Assembly (NCBI RefSeq): GCF_000241055.1
Contig: NZ_CM001398.1
Coordinates: forward strand, 327,722 to 391,721
DNA length: 64,000 nt
Origin: Oenococcus kitaharae DSM 17330
Lineage (GTDB): Bacteria > Bacillota > Bacilli > Lactobacillales > Lactobacillaceae
Reading direction: 5' to 3'
Position 1 is the stretch's first letter; each line of letters starts with the position of its first letter. The position numbers were made by a program, and so were the translations under genes. Positions 51,605-59,076 of this stretch are shown piece by piece. Under the pieces are notes generated by a model. It had not been told where the DNA came from. It was given only the letters and a program-made list of their open reading frames with translations, and made no database searches.

Positions 51605-53509
51605 TTAATTGAAGTCGAGTTTTGATGCACTCATATCAACTTTTGGCAAAGTAACAAAGAAAGTCGTACCGACATCAACAGTGGATTCAACACGTATTTT
51701 GCCATTCAAAGCTTCAACAACTTCTTTTGAGATAGCTAACCCTAATCCTGAACCACCTTGCTTTCTGGCTCTGGACTTATCTACACGATAGAAACGGGTA
51801 AAGATATTATCTAAATCTTTTTTAGGAATACCAAGGCCATGATCTTTCACGCTCAAAACGATACTACGATCAGTCTCTTGGATATCAACTTCAACATTGC
51901 CACCATCTGGTGAATAATTAATGGCATTATTGATCAAATTATCGACAACTTGAATGAACTTCTCCGAATCGATTTCAACATAAGTCGATTTTGCCTGGTC
52001 ATAGTTTCGAATGATGTGGTAAGTATGATTGGCGTGCATCGAATGGCCTTGTTTGAACATGACATCGAAACGATCAATCACGTAATTCATAAACTTTGTG
52101 AAATTAACCGGTTCGGTTTCCATTTTAGTCCGCCCTTGATCCATTCTTGATAATTCAAGCAGATCGTTAATCATACGAATCATACGCTGGGTCTCATCAT
52201 GAGCAACACCCAAAAATTCAGTCGCAATCTCCTTTTGCGATAAGGCACCTTCCTGTAAGGTTTCGATATAAGAGTTGACGGATGTCAATGGTGTGCGCAA
52301 TTCATGGCTAACATTGGAGACGAAGTTCTTCTGATCAGTTTCCAACTTCAGCTGCCGCGTGATATCACGCAAAACAACAACACCGCCGGAAATAAAACCC
52401 GATTGACGACGCACAAGGCTGGCAACAATATTTAATGTAATGCCGTTAGAGCCATCAGGCTGAACGGCAAAACCATGTGCAGACTGAAAAAGATCCCGTA
52501 GCGTGATTCTCTTATCAACAAGCTTAAGGAGATCAGAAATATTATGCCCGACTGCACTGTCCGAATTCGACAAATGAAGCAGATCCAGTGCCGCCTGGTT
52601 AATAATCGTAATCGTCCCGTCTCGCGTGATCGCTAAAACACCATCGGTCATGTTGGATAAAAGAGAATTCAGACGATCCCGCTCCATATTAGAAATCGCT
52701 GTCTCAGAAGCAATCGTATCTGAGAGATCGTTAATCTGGGTAGCCAGGATACCGATTTCATCTTTTGACTTAATCGTATTTCTCCGCGAATAATTGCCAC
52801 GCGTGATTTGCCCCGTCTGATCTGCCAATTCTTTGATAGGCTGTGTCAACAGGCGTACCATCAAAAAACCAATCATAATGGCCATCAGCAGCGGAATAAA
52901 CAAAGCACCAATAAACATACTGGTGATGTTTGCAATTGAAGCATAGATGGATTCCATGCTAGCTGTATAAACCAGCACACCTACAGTTGATTTACGATCA
53001 CCGGGCTTTGTTTCCAGAGGTACCATCAATGTTTCATAGCGGCGGCCCAAAAGGCGCGTGCGAAAACGCCGCGTATAGGAATCGCTGCTGGATAAAGCCC
53101 GATAGATATTGTTACGTGCTCGGCTGCTCGTCACCGAAGAACTATCAATACCTTGTCCGACCAGCTGCTTCATTTCAACAGTCAGGCTGCCGCGGATAAC
53201 GCCTTTTTGATCAACTACATAGACATAATCCTGATCAGTAGCGCCACCAATCGTAGACAATGTCTCGTTGATTCGCTGATTAGCCTGACTAGTATCAGAA
53301 ACTTGCAGATCGGAGATCAGCTGGTTTTCAATTGTTTTCGGAATTGAGACACGCGCATCAAAAGACTGTATCAGCTGTGACGAATATTGATTGACAAAAA
53401 AAGCGCCAACTAGACCCAGAGTTATCAGCGTAATAGATGTGAAGATCAAGGCAATTTTAAAATGGACTGATCGAAAGAATCTGGAAATAGAGTTGGAAAT
53501 ATTATTCAT
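51605..53509 (-). CDS. walK: Essential cell-wall sensor kinase WalK
   Basis: The 634-residue kinase has a first membrane helix (~res 15-37), extracellular domain, second helix (~res 190-215), HAMP, PAS (~res 285-390), H box NVSHELRTPLTS, N box NNAINYSPDGG and G box GSGLGLAISKEV. This is the full WalK architecture with an extracytoplasmic domain. No ribosome site is evident in the 11-nt gap after walR. The accessory genes yycH, yycI and walJ are absent before htrA. Confidence 0.93.
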   Translation of the reverse strand: MNNISNSISRFFRSVHFKIALIFTSITLITLGLVGAFFVNQYSSQLIQSFDARVSIPKTIENQLISDLQVSDTSQANQRINETLSTIGGATDQDYVYVVDQKGVIRGSLTVEMKQLVGQGIDSSSVTSSRARNNIYRALSSSDSYTRRFRTRLLGRRYETLMVPLETKPGDRKSTVGVLVYTASMESIYASIANITSMFIGALFIPLLMAIMIGFLMVRLLTQPIKELADQTGQITRGNYSRRNTIKSKDEIGILATQINDLSDTIASETAISNMERDRLNSLLSNMTDGVLAITRDGTITIINQAALDLLHLSNSDSAVGHNISDLLKLVDKRITLRDLFQSAHGFAVQPDGSNGITLNIVASLVRRQSGFISGGVVVLRDITRQLKLETDQKNFVSNVSHELRTPLTSVNSYIETLQEGALSQKEIATEFLGVAHDETQRMIRMINDLLELSRMDQGRTKMETEPVNFTKFMNYVIDRFDVMFKQGHSMHANHTYHIIRNYDQAKSTYVEIDSEKFIQVVDNLINNAINYSPDGGNVEVDIQETDRSIVLSVKDHGLGIPKKDLDNIFTRFYRVDKSRARKQGGSGLGLAISKEVVEALNGKIRVESTVDVGTTFFVTLPKVDMSASKLDFN

Positions 53510-53520
53510 ATGTTACTTAT

Positions 53521-54237
53521 TTATTTATGGACACTATCTGGTTTGATGAAATAACCAACTCCGCGTTTTGTAATTAGAATTTCAGGACGGCTAGGCGCGT
53601 CTTCAACCTTTTCGCGCAAACGGCGAACGGTCACATCAACGGTTCTGACATCCCCAAAGTAATCAAATCCCCAAACCTCGGTCAGCAGGGCTTCACGAGT
53701 TAGCACTTGTCCTGGGCGACGGGCTAAATAATGCAAAAGGTCAAATTCACGGTGAGTCAAATCCAGATCAACACCATTTTTTGTGACAGTATAAGCATCA
53801 GGTTTAATGACAAGATCAGCAACCTTAATTTCTTTTTGCGACTTGCCGTCAGCAGCGTCAACACCTGGCAGCGTTGCATCTTGTCGGCGTAAATTAGCTT
53901 TTACCCGCGCTACAAGTTCGCGATTAGAAAAAGGTTTGGTTACATAGTCGTCAGCGCCCATCTCAAGGCCGACAACTTTATCAATCTCGCTGTCTTTGGC
54001 AGTCACGATAATGACAGGTGTCGATGATTTAGAACGGATCTGACGCAAGACTTCTGTACCCTCTATTTCCGGCAGCATTTGGTCTAAAAGCACCAGATCT
54101 GGATTTTCTGCGGCGAAAACATCCAAGGCTTCGCGCCCGTCAAAAGCAGTTACGACATCGTAACCCTCTTTTTGCAAATTAAATTTGATGACATCAGAAA
54201 TCGGCTTCTCGTCATCAACAACTAGAATTTTGCTCAT
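53521..54237 (-). CDS. walR: Essential cell-wall response regulator WalR
   Basis: The 238-residue OmpR-type regulator has [58 protein letters not shown] and the C-terminal [22 protein letters not shown] recognition region, which is diagnostic of WalR. It controls wall hydrolase genes. Start at 54237, fixed by an extended TGGTATAAT box 7 nt upstream; the longer frame would begin before the transcript. Confidence 0.95.
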   Translation of the reverse strand: MSKILVVDDEKPISDVIKFNLQKEGYDVVTAFDGREALDVFAAENPDLVLLDQMLPEIEGTEVLRQIRSKSSTPVIIVTAKDSEIDKVVGLEMGADDYVTKPFSNRELVARVKANLRRQDATLPGVDAADGKSQKEIKVADLVIKPDAYTVTKNGVDLDLTHREFDLLHYLARRPGQVLTREALLTEVWGFDYFGDVRTVDVTVRRLREKVEDAPSRPEILITKRGVGYFIKPDSVHK

Positions 54238-54244
54238 ATTTAAT

Positions 54245-54253
54245 ATTATACCA
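54245..54253 (-). promoter_or_regulatory. Extended -10 promoter of walRK, leaderless spacing
   Basis: TGGTATAAT on the minus strand, ending 7 nt before the walR ATG. Confidence 0.7.
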
Positions 54254-54291
54254 GCCAAGAAATAATTTATTTAGAGAAAGGCGGTTTGTGC

Positions 54292-54321
54292 TTGTATATT
54301 CGCAGGCAGTCGTGATAAAAT
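54292..54321 (+). promoter_or_regulatory. Promoter of tRNA-Lys
   Basis: TTGTAT, 18-nt spacer, TAAAAT; 12 nt before the tRNA 5' end. Confidence 0.55.
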
Positions 54322-54333
54322 ATTAACTTGTTC

Positions 54334-54406
54334 GGATGCTTAGCTCAGCTGGCAGAGCAACGGACTCTTAATCCGTGGGTCCAGGGTTCGATCCCCTGAG
54401 CATCCA
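54334..54406 (+). tRNA. tRNA-Lys(CTT)
   Basis: Acceptor GGATGCT/AGCATCC, D arm GCTCAGCTGGCAGAGC, anticodon stem ACGGA/TCCGT with loop CTCTTAA (anticodon CTT), T arm CAGGG-TTCGATC-CCCTG, discriminator A. The CCA end is not encoded. It marks the boundary between core genes and the accessory region. Confidence 0.95.
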
Positions 54407-54421
54407 GAGCGATATGTTGAC

Positions 54422-54455
54422 AAGGCGCTTTAACCGCATGGTTGAGCGCTTTTTG
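54422..54455 (+). terminator. Terminator after tRNA-Lys
   Basis: Long imperfect stem (GGCGCTTTAACC against GGTTGAGCGC) with a GCAT loop and T run. Confidence 0.8.
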
Positions 54456-54482
54456 TTTGTTTTAGTGTTGCAGATAAGTCCT

Positions 54483-54518
54483 GATATTACTTACAAAAGT
54501 AATACGAAAAGTAATATC
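54483..54518. repeat. Interleaved inverted and direct repeats
   Basis: GATATTACTT and AAGTAATATC are inverted repeats around a further AAAAGTAATA copy, so AGTAAT occurs three times. It precedes a 14-codon ORF with a GAGG site (54540-54584). Possibly an operator of a lost gene. Confidence 0.45.
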
Positions 54519-54599
54519 ATTTTTAAGCAAAGTGAGGTTATGAAGATGACTTTACACACACAATCAGTCTCTACAATAAACTAGAAAAGAGATAGAAAC

Positions 54600-54662
54600 A
54601 TGTTCTATACAGTTAGTAAAGAAACGTTTGAAGAAACAGATTACAAAGCCTCAGCTCCATGA
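54600..54662 (+). CDS. Very short ORF (20 aa), possible gene remnant
   Basis: Encodes MFYTVSKETFEETDYKASAP. The ribosome site is weak. It overlaps the next ORF in another frame, so it may be the first part of a frameshifted gene. Confidence 0.25.
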   Translation: MFYTVSKETFEETDYKASAP

Positions 54663-54873
54663 TCTAATGTTTATCCTGAGCGACTATGGTGGTTTAATAA
54701 CAGACAATGCAAGCCCTTTTAATCATGATGGTGCTTATGATGCCTATCAGCATGTCGCTAGCGTCACTGGTGCGATTGTCAGCCTTGTAACCGAGATTGA
54801 CAACAACCTGAGCAAAATGGAAAAAGAGGATATGGCTTATAAGAAAACTGTCGAGGTGGCCGCTCATGATTGA
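54628..54873 (+). CDS. Small protein of unknown function in accessory region
   Basis: An ORF of 81 residues from a TTG; ATG at 54667 would give 68 residues (MFILSDYGGLITDNASPF...). Mostly helical and acidic at the end (LVTEIDNNLSKMEKEDMAYKK). It overlaps the next gene by 8 nt, as coupled genes do. Similar-sized helical proteins occur on plasmids and phages, but I recognise no family. Confidence 0.5.
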   Translation: MKKQITKPQLHDLMFILSDYGGLITDNASPFNHDGAYDAYQHVASVTGAIVSLVTEIDNNLSKMEKEDMAYKKTVEVAAHD

Positions 54874-55069
54874 AAATGAAGCATGGGACTTACTCGATAG
54901 GGCAAGTTCATACAGTACTCGACTAGAGAAAATGATCGGTAGCTTGAAACTAGATGAGCTAAGCAGTAAGCAAGCCATTATCAGATTGAGTGTGATCTTC
55001 TCACTGTCGCAAGCCGTCAGAGATGATATTAAGGCCTTTAAAGACGTGACAAAAATAGAAAGAGAATAA
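54866..55069 (+). CDS. Small helical protein of unknown function
   Basis: The 67-residue protein (starting MIENEAWDLLDRASSYSTRLE) is predicted to be all helical and reads like a partner of the preceding ORF. It overlaps that ORF by 8 nt and is followed 2 nt later by a small membrane protein gene. Confidence 0.5.
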   Translation: MIENEAWDLLDRASSYSTRLEKMIGSLKLDELSSKQAIIRLSVIFSLSQAVRDDIKAFKDVTKIERE

Positions 55070-55071
55070 TA

Positions 55072-55239
55072 ATGTGGCTGCTGATTACAATTATTTTGCT
55101 AGTTGCCTGCTTTAAACTCCTTGGCAAGCTATTGCCTTATCTACTGATTGCTTTAGTGGTTCTATGGTTGATTAAGCTCTGGTGGCTGATTGTTATTCTA
55201 GTTGCGGGTGGCTTAGCTTTAGCTAAATATCATAAATGA
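55072..55239 (+). CDS. Small membrane protein, two hydrophobic helices
   Basis: The 55-residue protein (MWLLITIILLVACFKLLGKL...) is almost wholly hydrophobic, with two membrane helices separated by IKLW and ending AKYHK. It comes 2 nt after the helical protein and is followed at once by a terminator, so it closes a three-gene unit. Could be a toxin-like or phage-type small membrane protein; function unknown. Confidence 0.55.
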   Translation: MWLLITIILLVACFKLLGKLLPYLLIALVVLWLIKLWWLIVILVAGGLALAKYHK

Positions 55240-55241
55240 TA

Positions 55242-55269
55242 AAAAAAGCGTCCATAATGGGCGTTTTTG
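55242..55269 (+). terminator. Terminator of the small-gene unit
   Basis: AAAAA-(g)-CGTCC, loop, GGGCGTTTTT; one bulged G. Confidence 0.65.
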
Positions 55270-55294
55270 TTTGCTTGACGGGAATATTATGGGT

Positions 55295-55342
55295 GTGCTT
55301 GTAAGCACGGTTGTAAAAACTTTGCTGTGTGGATGCATCCAC
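55295..55342. repeat. Two palindromes in a gene-free stretch
   Basis: GTGCTT-gt-AAGCAC (55295-55308) and GTGGATGCATCCAC (55329-55342, 14-bp perfect). The stretch 55270-55710 otherwise holds no gene; a TGTGGATAA sequence (DnaA box) lies near 55467. Confidence 0.4.
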
Positions 55343-55710
55343 GGCTGTTAAAAATAATGCCGGCTTAAAACTCAAAGCCCCCAGTATTGACCGTCTAACA
55401 GAGCGCACACATTGCCATCATTTTGTGTCAAAGCAAAATTTTTAAAACTTTTTAGGTGGGGGTGGGTGTGGATAACTTGCCTTTTTTACCTGAATTTAGT
55501 TTGTTTTAACTGCTTTGGTTCGTGATTTAGTCATTAATCTGTGCAATTACTGAAATTAATTGCCATAAAGCGAACGATTTTAACTGTTTTTCTATTGAGT
55601 ATAGGTTTTAAGCTAGTCATATCAAGGGCTTAGAGCGTTTTTAGCGATAATGTGGTGCTTATTCTAACCCTAAAAACGACTTTTAAGCTCATTAAACACG
55701 CCTCATCATA

Positions 55711-55739
55711 TTCACATTCAATAGCATTCATGCTATTAT
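55711..55739 (+). promoter_or_regulatory. Promoter of the toxin-antitoxin operon
   Basis: TTCACA, exact 17-nt spacer, TATTAT. It ends directly before an ATG (55740), so transcription should begin about 55746, at an in-frame GTG. Confidence 0.65.
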
Positions 55740-55745
55740 ATGGAC

Positions 55746-56126
55746 GTGATAGATAATCCAAAATTTGAAGATATAAAACGTGCTGATGGCACGAGTGAAT
55801 TTTTTGATTATTTATCTGGACTATCAGACAAAGAACAAGCCAAAATATTAAGCCGGATCAAAAACATTGAAGAGTTCGGTATTCAAATTGCCCAACAGAA
55901 CCAATGGGTGGCTTATCTGGATGATAATTTATACGAGATACGCTCACGAGTTGGTAATAGTCAGCAAAGAGAGATTTATTTTAGACTAGAGCAGAATGTT
56001 TATAAGATTACACACGGCTTTATAAAGAAGACAAAAAAGACACCTCCTAAAGAATTAAGGCATGCACAAGAGGTAAAAAAACGTTTTCTTAAAGATTGGC
56101 AAAAACAAAAAGGGTCAAACGATTAG
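55746..56126 (+). CDS. HigB/RelE-type toxin (Gp49-like family)
   Basis: The ~126-residue protein has the family features LYEIRSRVGNSQQREIYFRL and ITHGFIKKTKKTPPKEL, where the basic C-terminal residues are the presumed mRNA-cleavage site. Preceding residues form the two-helix N-terminal part. The ATG at 55740 touches the -10 box, so the GTG at 55746 is the more likely, leaderless start. The antitoxin gene follows 15 nt later. Confidence 0.8.
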   Translation: MIDNPKFEDIKRADGTSEFFDYLSGLSDKEQAKILSRIKNIEEFGIQIAQQNQWVAYLDDNLYEIRSRVGNSQQREIYFRLEQNVYKITHGFIKKTKKTPPKELRHAQEVKKRFLKDWQKQKGSND

Positions 56127-56141
56127 TTAAGGAGGTACATG

Positions 56142-56432
56142 ATGGAAAAAGGCTTTAAAGGTTCGATAGATGACTATATAGCAGCTAAGCGGCAGCAGAG
56201 TCAAGCGTTTGCTGATGAATACGATCAAGAAGATATCCGACTAAAATTAGCCGTTATGATCTCTCAGAAAAGAAGAGAAGCTAACCTCAGCCAGGCACAG
56301 TTAGCAGATAAGGCAGGCTTGCCTCAGTCTACAGTCGCTCGGATTGAGTTAGGCGATAACTACCCCTCTAGTAAAACCTTGCAAGCGATTGCTAAGGCAT
56401 TGAATAAAAAGCTCAGTGTCCAGCTTGTTTAA
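56142..56432 (+). CDS. HigA-type antitoxin, XRE-family HTH protein
   Basis: The ~96-residue protein has an N-terminal toxin-binding region and an HTH (LSQAQLADKAGLPQSTVARIE) followed by SSKTLQAIAKALNKKL. AAGGAGG lies 6 nt before the ATG at 56142 and only 3 nt before the alternative at 56139. The toxin-first order matches HigBA. It probably autoregulates the operon. Confidence 0.85.
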   Translation: MEKGFKGSIDDYIAAKRQQSQAFADEYDQEDIRLKLAVMISQKRREANLSQAQLADKAGLPQSTVARIELGDNYPSSKTLQAIAKALNKKLSVQLV

Positions 56433-56464
56433 CCAGAAGCTAGCTAAAAGGATTGAACAAAACT

Positions 56465-56578
56465 ATGGATAAAGAAGATGTGAAGTTATTAGAAGAGAGT
56501 ATCGGAGATGTTTCTAAGGCATTAAAAGGCGATCTGAGCGGTATTTCTGAGATTGTGCATCTTAATAAAACTGCTTAA
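56465..56578 (+). CDS. Short ORF (37 aa) after the antitoxin gene
   Basis: Encodes MDKEDVKLLEESIGDVSKALKG and a tail ending HLNKTA. AGGA lies rather far upstream. A strong terminator follows 27 nt after its stop, so it would be inside the same transcript. Unknown. Confidence 0.35.
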   Translation: MDKEDVKLLEESIGDVSKALKGDLSGISEIVHLNKTA

Positions 56579-56604
56579 TCTGAGTGCATAGATAACCATC
56601 ACAC

Positions 56605-56636
56605 AACCGTTTTAGTCATCACTAGAGCGGTTTTTT
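56605..56636 (+). terminator. Terminator of the toxin-antitoxin operon
   Basis: AACCG-TTTTAGT against ACTAGAG-CGGTT (G-T pairs), CATC loop, T run. Confidence 0.85.
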
Positions 56637-56687
56637 GTTGCCTTGCGGGTTGAATTTTCTTGAAAAACGACTTTTTTATCAAGGCAG

Positions 56688-57310
56688 CAGCATACCGTTC
56701 AGTAGCCGATCATTGCTCAGCAGAAAAACGATATGGGGGTGCTATCTGCACTCAGGAAGCCTAAAAGACCGCTGTCAGGGCTGATAAGCCAGTCTAGTCC
56801 GCTAGGTAGAGGCAATGAAACAAGTTGTATCTGTGCTATATGGTGTGTCTGAGAAGCAATAAGACTAAGTGGACAAAGTGGGCGATAAATGTCGATTATT
56901 GACCTGCTTTAAGCCATTTTTAAGCTGTTTTAGCCCGATTAGAACCACTTTCCTGTTATGAACTAATGAGTGGTCATAGGCCTGATCTGTCTCTGTTACT
57001 AACGCTGCTCAGAACCTGTTAAAACTTGTTATCAAAACAACCTGCGTTCTCTGATAAGGCGGTGGTTGATTAAGGGTCTATCAGGCGTGACTAGGTTACA
57101 CCGTTTAAAAGTTCTATCGGAGAACCTTAGGCTAGCTGTCTGTAATCAGTCAAAACAACAGGTTAGAACGAGAACGAGGCAAAGCGCCCGAATTCTTGGG
57201 CTGTCCTGTTTGAGGATGATTATGCAGTGTTCACCAGCGTAGTGATATGCGACTGGTCATACTGCAAAATACTGCATTGAAAACCTGTTAAAACCTGTCA
57301 TTAAATCATG
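56688..57310 (+). ncRNA. Candidate large structured non-coding RNA, copy 1
   Basis: No credible ORF covers this stretch, yet it shares long runs with 63262-64000. Both ends are the best conserved. The 5' stem pairs GCAG-AGCA (56684-56692) with TGCT-CTGC (56740-56749). The 3' part has a hairpin CTGATA-a-GGC/GTC-TATCAG (57051-57084) around the shared TGGTTGATTAA loop, a CCG/CGG pair (57101/57118) and GCGTA-gtga-TATGC with a GNRA loop (57237-57250). G-U pairs in these stems work only on the plus strand. Size and intergenic setting recall ROOL/GOLLD-class RNAs; identity is unproven. No clear promoter was found, although a terminator just upstream insulates the element. Confidence 0.5.
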
Positions 57311-57351
57311 GCCGTGGCGAGCTTCGTGTTGTTAGAGTTGCCCATTCTGGT

Positions 57352-57732
57352 ATGGTTCCACAACCATCACTGAAAAAAGGAACTTCTTATGAAACCTTGC
57401 CTAACCAAGCGGCTGATAGAATGCGACAGCTTTATTCGTCAGAGGGTCTCTCTAAGACCACCTTAGTCTCACAGACGATTTTAAAAGCTGTCAGTTCTAG
57501 TAGTCAACCAACGAGTTCTGCTGCTCAACCAGCAGTGGGCACAATTGTGAATCGGCCACAAGGCGCTTGGGTAGTGACCTTTGAACGTAATCTCTACAAT
57601 GGCTACAAAGTCACACCTAAATACTATAAATATTATGGTAATGGGCTTTGGGAAGTTTGGGTCAAGGAAATCAATACGCAGGATTATCCTTATGTTACTG
57701 TCGACCAGTATACAGGTAACTTCCACGGTTAA
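57352..57732 (+). CDS. C-terminal part of a secreted-type protein, probably 5'-truncated
   Basis: The 126-residue frame has no signal peptide and no ribosome site at its ATG. The frame continues upstream to 57292, into the RNA-like element, without a usual start codon. The second half (GAWVVTFERNLYNGYKVTP, YYKYYGNGLWEVWV, VTVDQYTGNFHG) has the tyrosine-rich, TG-x-HG ending seen in secreted lactobacillal proteins. The first half is Ser/Thr-rich. I think the N-terminal half was lost when the upstream element was placed here; it may be a pseudogene. A good terminator follows. Confidence 0.5.
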   Translation: MVPQPSLKKGTSYETLPNQAADRMRQLYSSEGLSKTTLVSQTILKAVSSSSQPTSSAAQPAVGTIVNRPQGAWVVTFERNLYNGYKVTPKYYKYYGNGLWEVWVKEINTQDYPYVTVDQYTGNFHG

Positions 57733-57748
57733 AAGAAAGATTTAAATT

Positions 57749-57787
57749 AAAAGCCTCTCCATGATGTTCTCGTGGCAGAGGCTTTTT
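57749..57787 (+). terminator. Terminator after the truncated gene
   Basis: AAAAGCCTCT/AGAGGCTTTT with an inner CCA/TGG pair and T run. Confidence 0.85.
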
Positions 57788-57889
57788 ATATGTACCGGTA
57801 TTTTTTTGGTTAATTTACTTTTTTGTGAATCGCCTGTGGCACTCAAATTGGTCTATACTTAATTACAAATTTATCAAAAAGGAGAGAAA

Positions 57890-58030
57890 ATGAAAAAAAC
57901 GATAGCCATCATTTTGGTGATTTTTGATGTAGTTATTATTATTCAACCTCATGACATCACTAAACTTAATACAACAAATCATAATTATTCTGCGCTGCAA
58001 ATTCAGGATCAGAACAATATCCAAGAATGA
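57890..58030 (+). CDS. Short hydrophobic peptide, candidate signalling-peptide precursor
   Basis: A 46-residue ORF with an excellent AAAGGAGAG ribosome site. It starts MKKTIAIILVIFDVVIII, a basic N-terminus plus hydrophobic core, then a polar tail of 28 residues ending NNIQE. It lies 116 nt upstream of an Rgg-family regulator in the same direction. Rgg proteins are often paired with short hydrophobic peptides (SHP), and FDVVIII in the core resembles the acidic-then-aliphatic pattern of SHP pheromones. However, SHP pheromones come from the C-terminus, which is polar here. Could equally be a small membrane peptide. Confidence 0.55.
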   Translation: MKKTIAIILVIFDVVIIIQPHDITKLNTTNHNYSALQIQDQNNIQE

Positions 58031-58132
58031 GTACCCCAAAAGAAAGATTGATGATGATTAGGACACTTATTATCATAATTTTCAAACGATGTAATTAATC
58101 GACTTGGTGGCTTCGTTCAGAAATTTTTTGGA

Positions 58133-58138
58133 TACAAT
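58133..58138 (+). promoter_or_regulatory. -10 box of the rgg gene, leaderless spacing
   Basis: TACAAT ending 8 nt before the ATG at 58147, with no ribosome site between. Confidence 0.5.
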
Positions 58139-58146
58139 ACTTGTAA

Positions 58147-59034
58147 ATGGCTGAGGATAGGACAAGTCAGATCAAAAAAATGGGCATAGCCTTTAAGACT
58201 CTAAGAAAGGATCGCGGTTACGCCATCAGAGATGTAGGCGATAAGATCGTTTCTGCCTCAAATTTGCGCAAATTTGAAGAAGGATTGATTGATATTTCGG
58301 CGACTAGATTAATTTATCTATTGGGCAGGATGCACGTTAGTTTTGCGGAATTTGTTAACTTCGTCGATCCTAATTTGGATACAGAATACAGTGTTTTTTT
58401 AACAAAAGTATCCTCGCTATATTATAAAAATGACCAAAAAACCTTAGAGAGCGTTATTGAAAATGAAGCAAAAAAATATTTCAACAGCCAAGATGAGTTC
58501 TATTTAATAACTGAGGCCACTGCTGCAGCATTACGAAAAAATATCGATCACAGCTATGTCGTTGAAACAAGTCTAGCGCGTCAAGTGTCAGATTATTTAA
58601 TGAGGGTTGAGATTTGGGGCGGCTTTCAGATTTCAGTTTTTGGTAATTGCTTGGCAATTATTAATTCAGAAACAATTAAAACTATTACTCGAGAATTCAC
58701 TAAAAGAATTAGTCGATTAAAAAGTAGTTCGAATAACTATACCGAGTTTTTATTATCACTGGTTAATGCTGTTGGCACCATGACGGATCGTGGACACTTT
58801 GATTATGCCAGAGAGCTGATTAATTTCATCAGTAGTCTGGATATTCCTCAAATTGATTTGATATTCAATTTTAAATTAAGCTTTTTTAAGAATTTGCTAT
58901 TCCTCGAAAAAAAACAAGCTCTATTGCAGAATGATAAACTAATTGAGTCTTTAATCTTAATGAATCTTGATCAAACGGCTGCGGCTTATCGCGAGTACTT
59001 GAATAATTTTTATAAACCAAATCAGCATGCCTGA
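58147..59034 (+). CDS. Rgg/GadR/MutR-family transcriptional regulator
   Basis: The 295-residue protein has an N-terminal XRE-like HTH (GIAFKTLRKDRGYAIRDVGDKIVSASNLRKFEEG, shown here in part) and a ~220-residue helical-repeat domain. LMRVEIWGGFQISVFGNCL is the typical Rgg segment. Rgg proteins are cytoplasmic receptors for imported peptides and switch nearby operons. Its context (short peptide gene upstream, ABC exporter and secreted protein downstream) fits a peptide-controlled locus. It is convergent with the ABC operon, which ends 42 nt away. Confidence 0.82.
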   Translation: MAEDRTSQIKKMGIAFKTLRKDRGYAIRDVGDKIVSASNLRKFEEGLIDISATRLIYLLGRMHVSFAEFVNFVDPNLDTEYSVFLTKVSSLYYKNDQKTLESVIENEAKKYFNSQDEFYLITEATAAALRKNIDHSYVVETSLARQVSDYLMRVEIWGGFQISVFGNCLAIINSETIKTITREFTKRISRLKSSSNNYTEFLLSLVNAVGTMTDRGHFDYARELINFISSLDIPQIDLIFNFKLSFFKNLLFLEKKQALLQNDKLIESLILMNLDQTAAAYREYLNNFYKPNQHA

Positions 59035-59076
59035 ATGATTCATGAATTAAAAGGCTTCAAGCGAAGTATTCAAAAG

